Source of the DNA: Synechococcus sp. CBW1002
Lineage (GTDB): Bacteria > Cyanobacteriota > Cyanobacteriia > PCC-6307 > Cyanobiaceae
Reading direction: 5' to 3'
Length of the DNA stretch: 64,000 nucleotides
Assembly: GCF_015840915.1 (NCBI RefSeq)
Contig: NZ_CP060398.1
Coordinates: forward strand, 62,001 to 126,000
Below the pieces are notes generated by a model. That model made no database searches. It had not been told where the DNA came from and saw only the letters and a program-made list of their open reading frames with translations. The translations under genes and the position numbers were made by a program. Positions 1-8,590 of this stretch are shown piece after piece (the first letter of the stretch is position 1; each line of letters opens with the position of its first letter).

Positions 1-148
1 GATAGCTACGGGCCCAGTGGGCCTGCCAGTAGAGAGTGAGGGCACTCAGGCCGAGCATGGCCACACCCAGACCGAGCAAGGCTCCGTCACTCGCACGGTG
101 AAGGCCCGCCAGCCAAGGCGAGCGGCGTGCGATCCGGGTCGGAGACAT
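1..148 (-). CDS. Small bitopic membrane protein, partial (runs off the window)
   Basis: The reading frame starts at an ATG whose first base is 148 and leaves the window at base 1, so only 49 residues are visible. A short basic cytosolic stretch (residues 1-20, several Arg) is followed by one strongly hydrophobic segment from about residue 24 to 42, then a Trp/His/Arg boundary. This is the topology of a single-pass protein with its bulk outside the membrane. An FtsL-like division protein would fit, but that is only a guess from topology. It lies downstream of, and on the same strand as, the CPBP protease, with 177 bp between them. Confidence 0.55.
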   Translation of the reverse strand, partial: MSPTRIARRSPWLAGLHRASDGALLGLGVAMLGLSALTLYWQAHWARSY

Positions 149-325
149 TGATCCCTGGATCAGCTCCAGAGATCGCCGGATCGGGGCTCGCCGGAGGGGT
201 TTGGGGGAGGAGGGGGAGGCGAGCAAAGCCTGGATGGAATCTGCGCAAGTGAACCATTGAACAGGGGCACTCGCAAGCTGTGGCGGCGCCATCCGCAAAT
301 CGGCACAGCACAGCCCGCTCCAGGC

Positions 326-1798
326 TCAGCCCCCAAGCAACAGCAGGTTGGAGAAGGTGAGGGCATTCCAGAGGCCATGCATCAGGACGCAGGCCCCGAG
401 CCGGCCGCTGCGCAACCGCAGCCAGCCCAGCCCCAGACCCAGCACAAACAAGGGCGCCAGCTCGCCCAGGCTGAGGTGGGCCAAGGCGAAGAGGGCCGCA
501 CTGCCGAGCACGCCTCCCGTACCACCGAGACGCCGCGCCAGGACCGGCAGCAGCACGCCTCGGAACAGGGTCTCCTCGAACAGAGGTGCCAGCACCATGG
601 CCGTCGCGGCAAAACAGAGCAGCGCCGCAGAGTTGCCGCTGGTGAGCACCAGCTCCAGCAGAGGATTGCTGCCGCTTGGATCACTCCAGATCCACTGCAG
701 GATCCAGCCGGTCAGGGCCACCACCGGCAACACCATCACCAGGTGGGAGGCGGCCCAGCGGAGGCTGAGGCTGAGCGGCCGCCAGCGCCACTGCAACCAG
801 CCACCCTCCGGTACAGGTCCCAACCCAGCCAACAGGACAGCGAGCAGGGTCAGGGGGGCGGCCATCAGCCCCAGATAGAGCCCGAGCACCTGCAGCCCCT
901 GGCCCAAAGCCAGGTCCACCCCGAGTGCGGCCACTGCGGAGCTGAGCAGCGGGCCTAGCAGCAGCGGGGTGAGCACTTCACCCAGCAGCACGAAACCACC
1001 GGCGATCAGCAGGGTCACATCCACACCGGAGAGGGTGGGGCCCTGCAAGGGGGGAAGGGGCGCCTGGCGACCACGCCAGGCCAGCCACAGCTGCCGCACC
1101 AGCAGGGCCAGTCCGAGCAGCAACAGCAGAGCGGGCAGCAGGTTGATGCCGACCAGCCGCCAGAGGGCTCCACGGGCAGGGCCCGCCTCCAGGCATCGCA
1201 GCGGCCGATCCTCGGCATCAGCGCTGAGCTGCTCGCAGCCCAGGCGCCGCAACAGCGGCGAGGGTGACCACGGCTCCAGCAGAGTGGCGATCAGGTCGTC
1301 GGGCGTCAGGGCGGCCAGCAGGGCGGGATCAGCGACCGCCAGAGCCGAAGGGCTGGCCGCCGGTTCCTCACCGGACCGGGAGGGGGAGGGAGACCCCAGC
1401 AGGGCATCGAGCAGGGGGCGCCGGGAGGGGGGAAGCTCGGCGGTTGCGCGTAAATCCTGCAGCAACGCCCGGGCCTGGGCGTCGTCGCCGCGGCCACGCT
1501 CAAGCAGGGCCCACTGCAGCCGCAGCGGCGGAGCGGTCAGTCCAGCCGTGTCGCCATCGAGGCGTTGCAACTCCCTCCGCAACGCTTCCAGCGGATCGGC
1601 CCCCACCAGCAGGGGCTGCAACGGAGCGGGAACCGCCGGCGCCGCCAGAGCAGCCAGCTCCAGCTGGCGCAGATCGAGGGCGGTGGCCACCGACGGCCGC
1701 TGCAGGCTGTCGAGCAGGCCGTTGAACCAGACCAGGGCACTCAGAGCCAGGCTGAGGAACGCCAGGGCGGGCTTCCAGGTTGCGGAGGACGGAGCCAT
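326..1798 (-). CDS. CPBP family intramembrane glutamic endopeptidase
   Basis: The protein is about 490 residues: an N-terminal signal-anchor, a roughly 170-residue Pro/Leu-rich extramembrane part, then about eight hydrophobic segments. The C-terminal third carries the CPBP (CAAX protease and bacteriocin-processing, formerly Abi) signatures: an EETLFR motif (EExxxR), a downstream FALAH and a final HGLWN. These supply the glutamates and histidines of the membrane-buried active site. Substrates of cyanobacterial members are unknown. The frame is open 26 codons further upstream, but I chose the ATG at 1798 because it leads straight into the signal-anchor and leaves room for a promoter against the divergent phosphoglycerate mutase gene. 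Confidence 0.88.
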   Translation of the reverse strand: MAPSSATWKPALAFLSLALSALVWFNGLLDSLQRPSVATALDLRQLELAALAAPAVPAPLQPLLVGADPLEALRRELQRLDGDTAGLTAPPLRLQWALLERGRGDDAQARALLQDLRATAELPPSRRPLLDALLGSPSPSRSGEEPAASPSALAVADPALLAALTPDDLIATLLEPWSPSPLLRRLGCEQLSADAEDRPLRCLEAGPARGALWRLVGINLLPALLLLLGLALLVRQLWLAWRGRQAPLPPLQGPTLSGVDVTLLIAGGFVLLGEVLTPLLLGPLLSSAVAALGVDLALGQGLQVLGLYLGLMAAPLTLLAVLLAGLGPVPEGGWLQWRWRPLSLSLRWAASHLVMVLPVVALTGWILQWIWSDPSGSNPLLELVLTSGNSAALLCFAATAMVLAPLFEETLFRGVLLPVLARRLGGTGGVLGSAALFALAHLSLGELAPLFVLGLGLGWLRLRSGRLGACVLMHGLWNALTFSNLLLLGG

Positions 1799-1904
1799 GC
1801 AGTGCGCCGGTGGCCCTGGGATTCTGGTCTGCAGGGGCCGCACACCCCCCGCGACCTGGCTCCCGACCCCTCCCATACGATGGCCGCACCCGCGCCACAG
1901 CTCC

Positions 1905-3245
1905 GTGTCCCTCCGGTTGGTTCTGGTCCGTCACGGGCTGAGCACCTTCAACACCGAGCACCGCATTCAGGGACGCGACGATCTCTCCAGCCTCACCGCC
2001 GAGGGCCACGAGCAGGCCCGCCGCACCGGTGAGGCCCTTCGGGATCTGCCCCTCGCCGCCGCCTACTGCTCCCCCCTCAGCCGGGCCCGTGACACGGCCC
2101 GAGAGCTGCTGCAGGCGCAGGGCACGTCCCTGCAGGCCACAGCGAACGACGGGCTGCTGGAAATTGATCTGACCCCCTGGACCGGCCTGCTGCGCAGCGA
2201 GCTGAGGCAGACCTTTCCTGAGGAGGAACGCCGCTGGCGGGAGGCGCCCGAGACCCTGGAATTCAGCCGCCCCGACGGCAGCTGTTACCGCCCCCTCGAG
2301 GAGCTGATGGTCCAGGCCCGGGACTGGCTGAACGGGTTGCTTCGGGATCACGCCGAGGCCGTGACCAGCGCCAGCACGAGCACGGTGCTGGTGGTGGCCC
2401 ATAACGGCATTCTGCGCTGCCTGCTGCTCACCCTGCTGGGCCTGCCCGCCCGTGAGTTCCGCCGACTGCGCCTCGATAACGCCTCGGTGTCGGTGCTGAA
2501 CCTGAGCGGCTCGGCCAGCGATCCGGAGGTCCAGATCGAGTCGCTGAACGGCACGGTCCATCTCGACCGCGGCCTGCCGGTCAAGGGCGATGGACCGAGG
2601 CTGCTGCTGGTGCGCCACGGCGAAACCGACTGGAACCGCCAGGGGCGTTTTCAGGGCCAGATCGATATTCCCTTGAACGCCAATGGCCTGGCCCAGGCCC
2701 AGGCCGCCAGGTCCTTCCTGGCGGATCAGAGCCTGCAGCGGGCCTACACCAGCTCGATGTCGCGGCCGCGTCGCACCGCCGAGGTGATTCTCGAAGACCA
2801 TCCCGGTGTGCCGCTCACCAGCACCGACGGGCTGGTGGAGATCGGCCATGGCCTCTGGGAGGGCTGTCTCGAAGCCGAGATCGCTGAGCGCTGGCCGCAG
2901 CTGCTGGCTGACTGGAAACGGGCACCGGAGACGGTGCTGATGCCGGAGGGGGAAACGATCCAGCACGTGTCGGATCGCTCCCTGCACACCTGGGACGTGA
3001 TCGCCGCCAGCCTCGATCACGAGGAAACGGCCCTGGTTGTGGCCCACGACGCCGTCAACAAGACAATCCTCTGTGGCCTGCTGGGCCTCCGGCCGGCTGA
3101 CATCTGGGCGATCAAGCAGGGCAACGGTGGTGTGACCGTGATCGACTATCCCCACGGCGTGGCGGCAGGAGCGGTGGTGAGCTGCCTCAACCTGACCGCC
3201 CACCTCGGCGGGGTCCTGGACCGCACCGCGGCGGGAGCCCTCTGA
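1905..3245 (+). CDS. gpmB: Two-domain histidine phosphatase, phosphoglycerate mutase family
   Basis: This 446-residue protein contains two tandem histidine-phosphatase domains. The first opens with LVRHGLSTF right after the start and the second with LLVRHGETDW near residue 230; each has the RHG triad that carries the phospho-histidine. Later histidines of the fold are also visible (VVAHNG and VVAHDAVNK). Cyanobacterial proteins of this double-domain form are annotated as phosphoglycerate mutase, although family members also act on other phosphoesters. The frame is open far upstream, but homology begins at the GTG at 1905. It is divergent from the CPBP gene and 8 bp ahead of the dihydroorotase-like gene, so those two are probably co-transcribed. 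Confidence 0.88.
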   Translation: MSLRLVLVRHGLSTFNTEHRIQGRDDLSSLTAEGHEQARRTGEALRDLPLAAAYCSPLSRARDTARELLQAQGTSLQATANDGLLEIDLTPWTGLLRSELRQTFPEEERRWREAPETLEFSRPDGSCYRPLEELMVQARDWLNGLLRDHAEAVTSASTSTVLVVAHNGILRCLLLTLLGLPAREFRRLRLDNASVSVLNLSGSASDPEVQIESLNGTVHLDRGLPVKGDGPRLLLVRHGETDWNRQGRFQGQIDIPLNANGLAQAQAARSFLADQSLQRAYTSSMSRPRRTAEVILEDHPGVPLTSTDGLVEIGHGLWEGCLEAEIAERWPQLLADWKRAPETVLMPEGETIQHVSDRSLHTWDVIAASLDHEETALVVAHDAVNKTILCGLLGLRPADIWAIKQGNGGVTVIDYPHGVAAGAVVSCLNLTAHLGGVLDRTAAGAL

Positions 3246-3253
3246 TCCGGCCG

Positions 3254-4522
3254 ATGGTGCGCCATCTGCTGGAAGGAGTGACGCTGCTGCCAGGCCCGCA
3301 GCAGCAGCCCAGCACCACCGACGTGCTGCTCGAGGACCGTCGCCTGGTGGCTGAGGGCGATGAGGCCCGCCGTCTCCTGCCTCTGGCACCCGTTGTGCGT
3401 GTCGACGCTGGCGGCTGCTGGCTGGCGCCTCCCCTGGTGGATCCCCACAGCGTTCTCGAAGATCCATGGGACGGCCGCGCCGAAACCCTGAGCAGCCTGG
3501 CTGCGGCAGCCGTGACCGGGGGCTATGGCACCGTGGCCCTGCTGCCGCGTGCCCACGACTGGCGCGACCGGCCCGAGCGCCTGAAGCTGCACTGGCCAGA
3601 GCCCCTGCGCCTGCGCCTCTGGGGCAGCCTCAGTCTCAAGGGTGCCGATCAGGATCTGGCCCCCCACGCCGATCAACTGGCCACCGGAGCCCTTGGCCTG
3701 GCCGGCGATGACCACCTGCCTCCCCTAGCGCTGCTGGAGAGCAGCTTTCGGCTGGCGGAGATGGCCGAACGGCCGGTGCTGCTGGCTCCGCGGGAGGCCC
3801 AGCTGACGCGTCAGGGGTTCGTTCGGGAACGGGTGGAGGGCCTGCGGGCCGGCTGGCCCCTGGATCCGGTGGTGAGCGAAACCCTTCCCCTTCAGACCTT
3901 ACTGGCCCTTGGCGAGGCCCATCCCTCAGCCCAACTGGTGCTGATGAACCTCTCCACCAGCGAAGCGGTGGAGCAGCTGCGCCGCCATCGCCAGCCACCG
4001 CCGGCGACGGTGAGCTGGTGGCACCTGCTGGCCGACAGCGGCCGTCTCGATCCAAGTGATGAAGGCTGGCGGATGGTCCCCTCCCTGGGCAATCCGGCCG
4101 ATCGGGAGGCCCTGATCGCAGCCCTGGCGGAGGGATTGATCACGGCGGTGGCAGTGCAACACCAGCCGCTTGATGCCGAGGAACGGCTGCTGCCGGTGGA
4201 TCAGCGACGCGCCGGCGTGGCCGGCCATGGGCTGGCCCTGTCCCTGCTCTGGCAAGAACTGGTCGTGGGCAGGGGCTGGACCGTGGCGGAGCTCTGGCAG
4301 GTGCTCTGCTGGGGTCCGGCTGCCCTGCTGGGGGAACGACCCGAGAGCCTGATCGTCCCCAGTGACCGCTGGATTCTGTTCGATCCTGCAGCGTCCTGGA
4401 ACTGGGACGGTGGGAGTTGCCGGTCGCTGGCCGCCAACCAGTTGCATTGGGGACAGCCCCTATTGGGACGGGTGCGGGCCAGCGGACTCATGGATCCTGC
4501 GGACTGGTGCCTGATGGGCTGA
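3254..4522 (+). CDS. Dihydroorotase-like protein, probably non-catalytic
   Basis: The 422-residue protein follows the amidohydrolase/dihydroorotase layout: a small N-terminal beta region, then the DPH...GGYGTV stretch at about residues 63-96 that corresponds to the metal-site strand and following loop of dihydroorotases. Key ligands are missing. The usual HxH is HSV, the usual HHL is WHL, and the TDHAPH motif is represented by VQHQP, which removes the catalytic aspartate. It resembles PyrX/PyrC'-type non-catalytic paralogues, which in other bacteria serve as structural partners of aspartate transcarbamoylase. It follows the mutase by 8 bp and converges on lepB with a 35-bp overlap of the coding ends. 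Confidence 0.75.
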   Translation: MVRHLLEGVTLLPGPQQQPSTTDVLLEDRRLVAEGDEARRLLPLAPVVRVDAGGCWLAPPLVDPHSVLEDPWDGRAETLSSLAAAAVTGGYGTVALLPRAHDWRDRPERLKLHWPEPLRLRLWGSLSLKGADQDLAPHADQLATGALGLAGDDHLPPLALLESSFRLAEMAERPVLLAPREAQLTRQGFVRERVEGLRAGWPLDPVVSETLPLQTLLALGEAHPSAQLVLMNLSTSEAVEQLRRHRQPPPATVSWWHLLADSGRLDPSDEGWRMVPSLGNPADREALIAALAEGLITAVAVQHQPLDAEERLLPVDQRRAGVAGHGLALSLLWQELVVGRGWTVAELWQVLCWGPAALLGERPESLIVPSDRWILFDPAASWNWDGGSCRSLAANQLHWGQPLLGRVRASGLMDPADWCLMG

Positions 4523-5261
4523 GGCTGCCCATCTGATCAAAGGGGAAGAAGCGCCAGAACGCCCGGCCGATGATCTCCTTCTGGGGCAGGAAGTTGCCGC
4601 CGGGCCAGAAGCGACCATCCCAGCTGTTGGCGCGGTTGTCGCCCAGCACCAGAACGTGGCCAGGCGGCACCACGGTGTTGAGGGTGCGGCAGGGGCCGAT
4701 GCCCTGGCTGTCCACGGGGCAGTAGTTGTGCACGTAGGGCTCGTTCAGCCTCTTGCCATCGATGAACACCTGACCGCGGGGATCCACCGCAACCCGATCA
4801 CCCGGCACAGCCACCACCCGCTTGATGTAGGCATCGCAGGCCGGCACCTGCAGGCCCGGCAGGGTGCCGATGAAGGGCAGGTTGACCAGGAGGCAACGGA
4901 GTGGATTGGGGGAGCTCTCGCCGGTCAGGACCGGATCAAAGTGATAGGGGGAATGGAACACCACGATCTCGCCGCGACGTGGTTCGCGGCTGCGGTAGGA
5001 GAGCTTCTCCACCAGCAGGCGATCCTGGATCTGCAGGCCCGGCAACATCGACCCGGAAGGGATGTACCGGGCCTCCATCAGAAACTGGCGGATACCCAGG
5101 GCCACCGCCAGGGTGATCAGCACACTGCGCCAGAAGGCCCAGGGGTTCTCGGCCGCATGCGGATGGGGCGTTTCATCCTGAACAGCGGGTGGATCGGGCC
5201 GCGCCCCAGGAACGTCATCGTCGTTGGGCGGATGGGGTAGGGGATCGCTCAATGCACTCAT
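4488..5261 (-). CDS. lepB: Signal peptidase I
   Basis: The protein is 257 residues and cleaves signal peptides from secreted proteins at the outer face of the cytoplasmic or thylakoid membrane. A Pro/Asp-rich cytosolic N-terminus precedes one membrane segment (WRSVLITLAVALGIRQF). The catalytic Ser lies in YIPSGSMLPGL and the general-base Lys in KRVVAVPGD, followed by a GDNRANSWDGR box, all typical of family S26. The frame is open for 21 more codons upstream, but I chose the ATG at 5261 because the upstream part overlaps the likely promoter of the divergent gene beginning at 5323. Its 3' end overlaps the convergent dihydroorotase-like gene. Confidence 0.93.
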   Translation of the reverse strand: MSALSDPLPHPPNDDDVPGARPDPPAVQDETPHPHAAENPWAFWRSVLITLAVALGIRQFLMEARYIPSGSMLPGLQIQDRLLVEKLSYRSREPRRGEIVVFHSPYHFDPVLTGESSPNPLRCLLVNLPFIGTLPGLQVPACDAYIKRVVAVPGDRVAVDPRGQVFIDGKRLNEPYVHNYCPVDSQGIGPCRTLNTVVPPGHVLVLGDNRANSWDGRFWPGGNFLPQKEIIGRAFWRFFPFDQMGSLSPSGTSPQDP

Positions 5262-5322
5262 CGACGGCGGCGGCTTGGCCCGAGGAAGGCAGATTAGGCA
5301 GAGATCGGCCCGCTGCCCCTTC

Positions 5323-6930
5323 ATGGCACGACCCCGCTGGCAAGCTCAGGTCCCACGCCCCCGCAGCACCCTCGCCCTGGCGTGGGATCGCTTTGTGGCC
5401 CTGTGGGCAACGGTGAATCTTCTGTGGGTGGCCTTTGATCTCACCTACATCCCCCTGCGCAATTTCTGGCTGCAGCGCAATCTGTATCCACTGCAATCCC
5501 TGCCCCTGCGGGTGCCGGTGCCCTTTCTGCCGGATCTCACCCCCCTGGTGGATCCGATCAAGGGCATCGAACCCCACCGCGAAACCCAGGCCTACCTCGA
5601 TCAGTTCGAGCGCCTGGATCACTCCCTGCAGACCGGCGCATCCCCAAAGGGAAGCTCACCAGCAGACAGCTTCAGCGCTGAGCAGCGGCGGCTGCTGGCG
5701 AAGCAGGTGAAGCTGACGCAGCAGATGATCGACAGCAATCCCTTCCTGGCCGCCAACGCCTCCGGCACACTCGAGAAGATCAAGAATCTGCTGCGGCAGC
5801 GGGCCGACGAGACCTCGGCCAAACAGGCCTCGGCCGAACTGCTCGATCCGGCCTGGCTGAGCAGCCACCCCTGGGCCACGGAGCGGGTCTTCTGGCGGGA
5901 GCAGCTCCTGCCCCTGGTCGCCACCAACTATTGGCGGTCGATCGACGAAAACGGCCGCCCCACCGACCACTTCTGGTTCTACGACCTGGTGCTGTTTCAG
6001 AGCGTCTTCGCCCTGGACATCCTCCTGCGCTGCCTGCGGATCCGGCGGCGACTGCCCGGGCTGAGCTGGAGGGATGCGCTGCTGCGACGCTGGATTGATC
6101 TGCCCTTGCTGCTGCCCTTCTGGCGCTGGCTGCGCCTGGTGCCTGTGGTGGAACGCCTGCAGTCCAGCGGCCTGATCAACATCGAGCCGCTGCGGGCAGT
6201 GATCAGCCGCGGGGTGGTGGCGATGCTGGCGGTGGAACTGTTTGAGGTGCTGTCCCTGCAGCTGGTCGACGGGATCCAGCAGCTTGTGCGCTCGCGGCGG
6301 TGGCCTGAGCGGCTTCGGGCCCTGCGCAGCCACCAGAGCGTGATCAGCCCCGACGAACAGGAACTGGTGGAGCTGGTGCGCATCTGGGCACCGCTGCTGC
6401 TCAACCAGGTGGCGCCCCGGTTGGAGCCAGAGATCCAGGGAGTTCTGGGGCATGCCCTGCAGCAGAGCCTGCAGAACACGATCGTGCCGGGGCCGCTGCG
6501 GCGGATTCAGCTGCTGATGCAGATGGAGCAGGGGCTGAGCCGGCAGCTGGCCAACGGCATGGTGGAAAGTCTGCTGGACGTCTCCCGAGGCACCGGCGAG
6601 CGTCTGCAGCGCCGGGATGATCTACAGCTGGAGCTGCTGCAGCGCTTCATCGACCGCTTCTGGGAAGAACTGGCCTCCGCCCTCGAAAATGGGGAGGCAC
6701 TGCTGCGATCCCAGGCGCTGCTCTGCTCGCTGCTGGAGCAGCTGAAGCGGACCTACCTCGGCCAGATCAACCGAGCCAGCATCGAGGCCCTCATCGAGGA
6801 GCTCGAAGAAATCACCCTGCCATCCTCACTGGCTGGCCATGACGGAACCATTCAAGGAGCAGGAGGCGTTGAGACTGATCCAGGCGACACAGGCAGACAG
6901 GGGCAGAAGCCGAAGCGCGGAGGACGGTGA
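5323..6930 (+). CDS. Conserved cyanobacterial membrane protein of unknown function
   Basis: The protein is 535 residues. A basic N-terminus is followed by a hydrophobic segment (residues about 18-40), a 170-residue Gln/Glu/Lys-rich soluble region that is probably helical, a second hydrophobic stretch around residues 216-235, a basic loop (RRLPGLSWRDALLRRW) and a third around 260-275. A long soluble, helix-rich C-terminal half ends in a Gly/Lys/Arg tail. This is reminiscent of channel or anchored coiled-coil proteins, but I do not recognise a named family. The start at 5323 begins MARPRW; it is divergent from lepB with 61 bp between starts. Confidence 0.7.
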   Translation: MARPRWQAQVPRPRSTLALAWDRFVALWATVNLLWVAFDLTYIPLRNFWLQRNLYPLQSLPLRVPVPFLPDLTPLVDPIKGIEPHRETQAYLDQFERLDHSLQTGASPKGSSPADSFSAEQRRLLAKQVKLTQQMIDSNPFLAANASGTLEKIKNLLRQRADETSAKQASAELLDPAWLSSHPWATERVFWREQLLPLVATNYWRSIDENGRPTDHFWFYDLVLFQSVFALDILLRCLRIRRRLPGLSWRDALLRRWIDLPLLLPFWRWLRLVPVVERLQSSGLINIEPLRAVISRGVVAMLAVELFEVLSLQLVDGIQQLVRSRRWPERLRALRSHQSVISPDEQELVELVRIWAPLLLNQVAPRLEPEIQGVLGHALQQSLQNTIVPGPLRRIQLLMQMEQGLSRQLANGMVESLLDVSRGTGERLQRRDDLQLELLQRFIDRFWEELASALENGEALLRSQALLCSLLEQLKRTYLGQINRASIEALIEELEEITLPSSLAGHDGTIQGAGGVETDPGDTGRQGQKPKRGGR

Positions 6931-6990
6931 CGACTGGATGGCTGCCTGCCCATGGCCACGACAGAGCCTGAACCACAGGGAGCCTGAGCC

Positions 6991-7350
6991 TCAGGCATCC
7001 AGACAGAAGGTCTGCCACTCTTCAAGCGAGAAGCCGGTCAGGATCCGCCCGTCGCCGCGCACCAGGAAGGGCCGCTTGATCAGCTTGCCATCCGCTTCCA
7101 GGGCATCAAGGGCAGCCTCATCATCCATGGCCTTGACAGCCGCTGCACCGAGAGCCCGATAGCTCTGCCCACTGGTGTTGAACAGGCGACGGCGACCGAG
7201 CTGCTCCAGCGCCGCCGCCAGTTCCAGGCGTGTGGGAGGGGTGAGGGTGATTTCAAGCAGCTCAGGCTTGAGGCCCTGGCTGGCCAGCCACTGCTGGGCC
7301 TTGCGGCAGGTGGAGCACTGGGCATAGGCGTAGAGACGCCAGCCGCTCAC
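6991..7350 (-). CDS. ArsC/Spx family thioredoxin-fold protein
   Basis: The protein is 119 residues, the usual size for the ArsC/Spx/YffB family. The N-terminus carries a C12-S-T-C15 pair followed by Arg-Lys, as in Spx and related reductases, and a KRPFLV motif with the cis-proline lies near residue 93. Members are either glutaredoxin-coupled arsenate reductases or Spx-like redox regulators. No ars genes are nearby and the CxxC arrangement is closer to Spx/YffB, so an arsenate role is not assumed. Its ATG overlaps the stop codon of the upstream ferredoxin gene by 4 bp, implying co-translation. Confidence 0.8.
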   Translation of the reverse strand: MSGWRLYAYAQCSTCRKAQQWLASQGLKPELLEITLTPPTRLELAAALEQLGRRRLFNTSGQSYRALGAAAVKAMDDEAALDALEADGKLIKRPFLVRGDGRILTGFSLEEWQTFCLDA

Positions 7351-7709
7351 TTCTTGCCGACCAGAGCCTTGAGTGCACCCACCAGGCTGTTGGAGCCCTT
7401 GCCCACGCCTGCATCAGGGCGGGTACGGACGGTCACGTCCCCGTTGACGGCCGTGCGGCAGCTGAGGCGGTAGTTCGCCGGACGATCAGCCAGGTACACC
7501 TCCTCGACATCACTGCGGGGGGAGAGATTGCGCTGGCCCTCGAGCACCTCGACCACGCAGGTGCCGCACTGGCCAAGGCCGCCGCAATTGTTGACGTTGT
7601 TGAGGCCCTTGTAAGGGTTGATGCCCGCATCCAAGGCTGCCTTACGAAGATTGGCTCCTTCGATGCAACCGACCTGCTGGCCTTCGCGTTCAAAACGGAT
7701 GGTGGGCAC
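7347..7709 (-). CDS. Plant-type [2Fe-2S] ferredoxin
   Basis: The protein is 120 residues. Four cysteines suit a [2Fe-2S] cluster: C42, C48 and C51 in CGGLGQCGTC, and C84 in YRLSCRT. The C-terminal tail is longer than in photosynthetic PetF and basic (GKGSNSLVGALKALVGKK), so it is more likely one of the low-abundance cyanobacterial ferredoxins than the main electron carrier. The start is a GTG at 7709, which gives the conserved PTIRFE opening; the upstream open frame overlaps the promoter area of the divergent methyltransferase. Overlap with the ArsC/Spx-like gene suggests a shared redox task. Confidence 0.88.
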   Translation of the reverse strand: MPTIRFEREGQQVGCIEGANLRKAALDAGINPYKGLNNVNNCGGLGQCGTCVVEVLEGQRNLSPRSDVEEVYLADRPANYRLSCRTAVNGDVTVRTRPDAGVGKGSNSLVGALKALVGKK

Positions 7710-7850
7710 GGTCGATCCGGGGGGAATGGGCGCCGCCCAACTTAGGGCACCCACCGCAGCATCCCCTGCAGTTACGGCCGGCCTGAAACGGAGTGTTGAG
7801 GAGGCAAAGCGCCCGTAGCATCGCGGCTCACCCTCCAATCCGCACCAGCC

Positions 7851-8561
7851 GTGGTCGAGGAACGCCAGAGCGACACCAGCCACCCGGCCGATAATGACGG
7901 TTACGAGCGGGTGGTCCAGCGGCTGATCCCGGGTTACGCCAGCCTGGCCCGCCTGGCCGTGGCCCTGCTGGCAGCCTCGCCCTTGGCCAGCCGTGAGGGA
8001 GCTGCCATCCTTGTGGCCGGCTGCGGTACGGGTTCCGAACTGCTCGAAGCCCAGGCTCAGCGACCCGATTGGAGCCTCACCGCCACCGATCCCTCCGCCG
8101 AGATGCTGGCCATCGCCCGGGGCCGGCTCTTAGGCGGCGGCAGGATCGACTGGCGCCAGAGCACGGTTGAAGCACTTGCCGAGGACGAGGCGTCGCAGGG
8201 ACGCTTTGCCGGCGCCCTTTCGGTGCTGGTGTTGCAGTCGCTCCCTGATGACGGCAGCAAGCTGGCCTTCCTCAGCGCCCTCTGCCGCAGCCTGCAGCCG
8301 GGCGGTCAGCTTGTGCTGGTGGATCGGATGCAGCCGGAGCGTTCCCCCTTGCGGAAGCAGGTCGAGGCTGCCTGGATCGGCTTCCAGGAGGCCAGCGGCC
8401 TTGATGCAGCCGCCGAGGAGCTGGCGCCTCTCACGGAGCAGACCCACCCGATCGGCCTGGCCCGGCTCGGCGCCCTGGTGAACGCGGCGGGATTCAGTGA
8501 TCCTGCCCGGATCTTTCAGGCTCTCAACTACGAAGGCTTCATGCTGCAGCGAGCACGTTGA
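7851..8561 (+). CDS. Class I SAM-dependent methyltransferase
   Basis: The protein is 236 residues with a Rossmann-fold methyltransferase core. Motif I is ILVAGCGTGSE (about residues 53-63), the acidic ribose-binding end of strand 2 is in TATDPSAEML, and a post-II region reads GALSVLVLQSLPD. The motifs identify the enzyme class but not the substrate. The start is a GTG at 7851, chosen because the frame has no earlier start leading into the conserved region. It is divergent from the ferredoxin gene (141 bp between starts), and its end lies 29 bp from the convergent pyrophosphatase gene. Confidence 0.85.
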   Translation: MVEERQSDTSHPADNDGYERVVQRLIPGYASLARLAVALLAASPLASREGAAILVAGCGTGSELLEAQAQRPDWSLTATDPSAEMLAIARGRLLGGGRIDWRQSTVEALAEDEASQGRFAGALSVLVLQSLPDDGSKLAFLSALCRSLQPGGQLVLVDRMQPERSPLRKQVEAAWIGFQEASGLDAAAEELAPLTEQTHPIGLARLGALVNAAGFSDPARIFQALNYEGFMLQRAR

Positions 8562-8590
8562 GGAAGTCGTGATGCAGCCCCCACCCGCTC

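Noticed and set aside
969-1904. Long upstream extension of the phosphoglycerate mutase frame
   Set aside because: The extension overlaps the CPBP protease gene on the other strand and is Ser/Arg/Ala-rich; homology starts at the GTG at 1905.
1500-3467. A 655-residue open frame antisense to the phosphoglycerate mutase gene
   Set aside because: High-GC codon-shadow; no motifs, while the plus-strand gene has both RHG signatures.
6991-7350. Arsenate resistance locus
   Set aside because: A lone ArsC/Spx-fold protein beside a ferredoxin, without arsenite exporter or ArsR, is not enough to claim arsenic detoxification.
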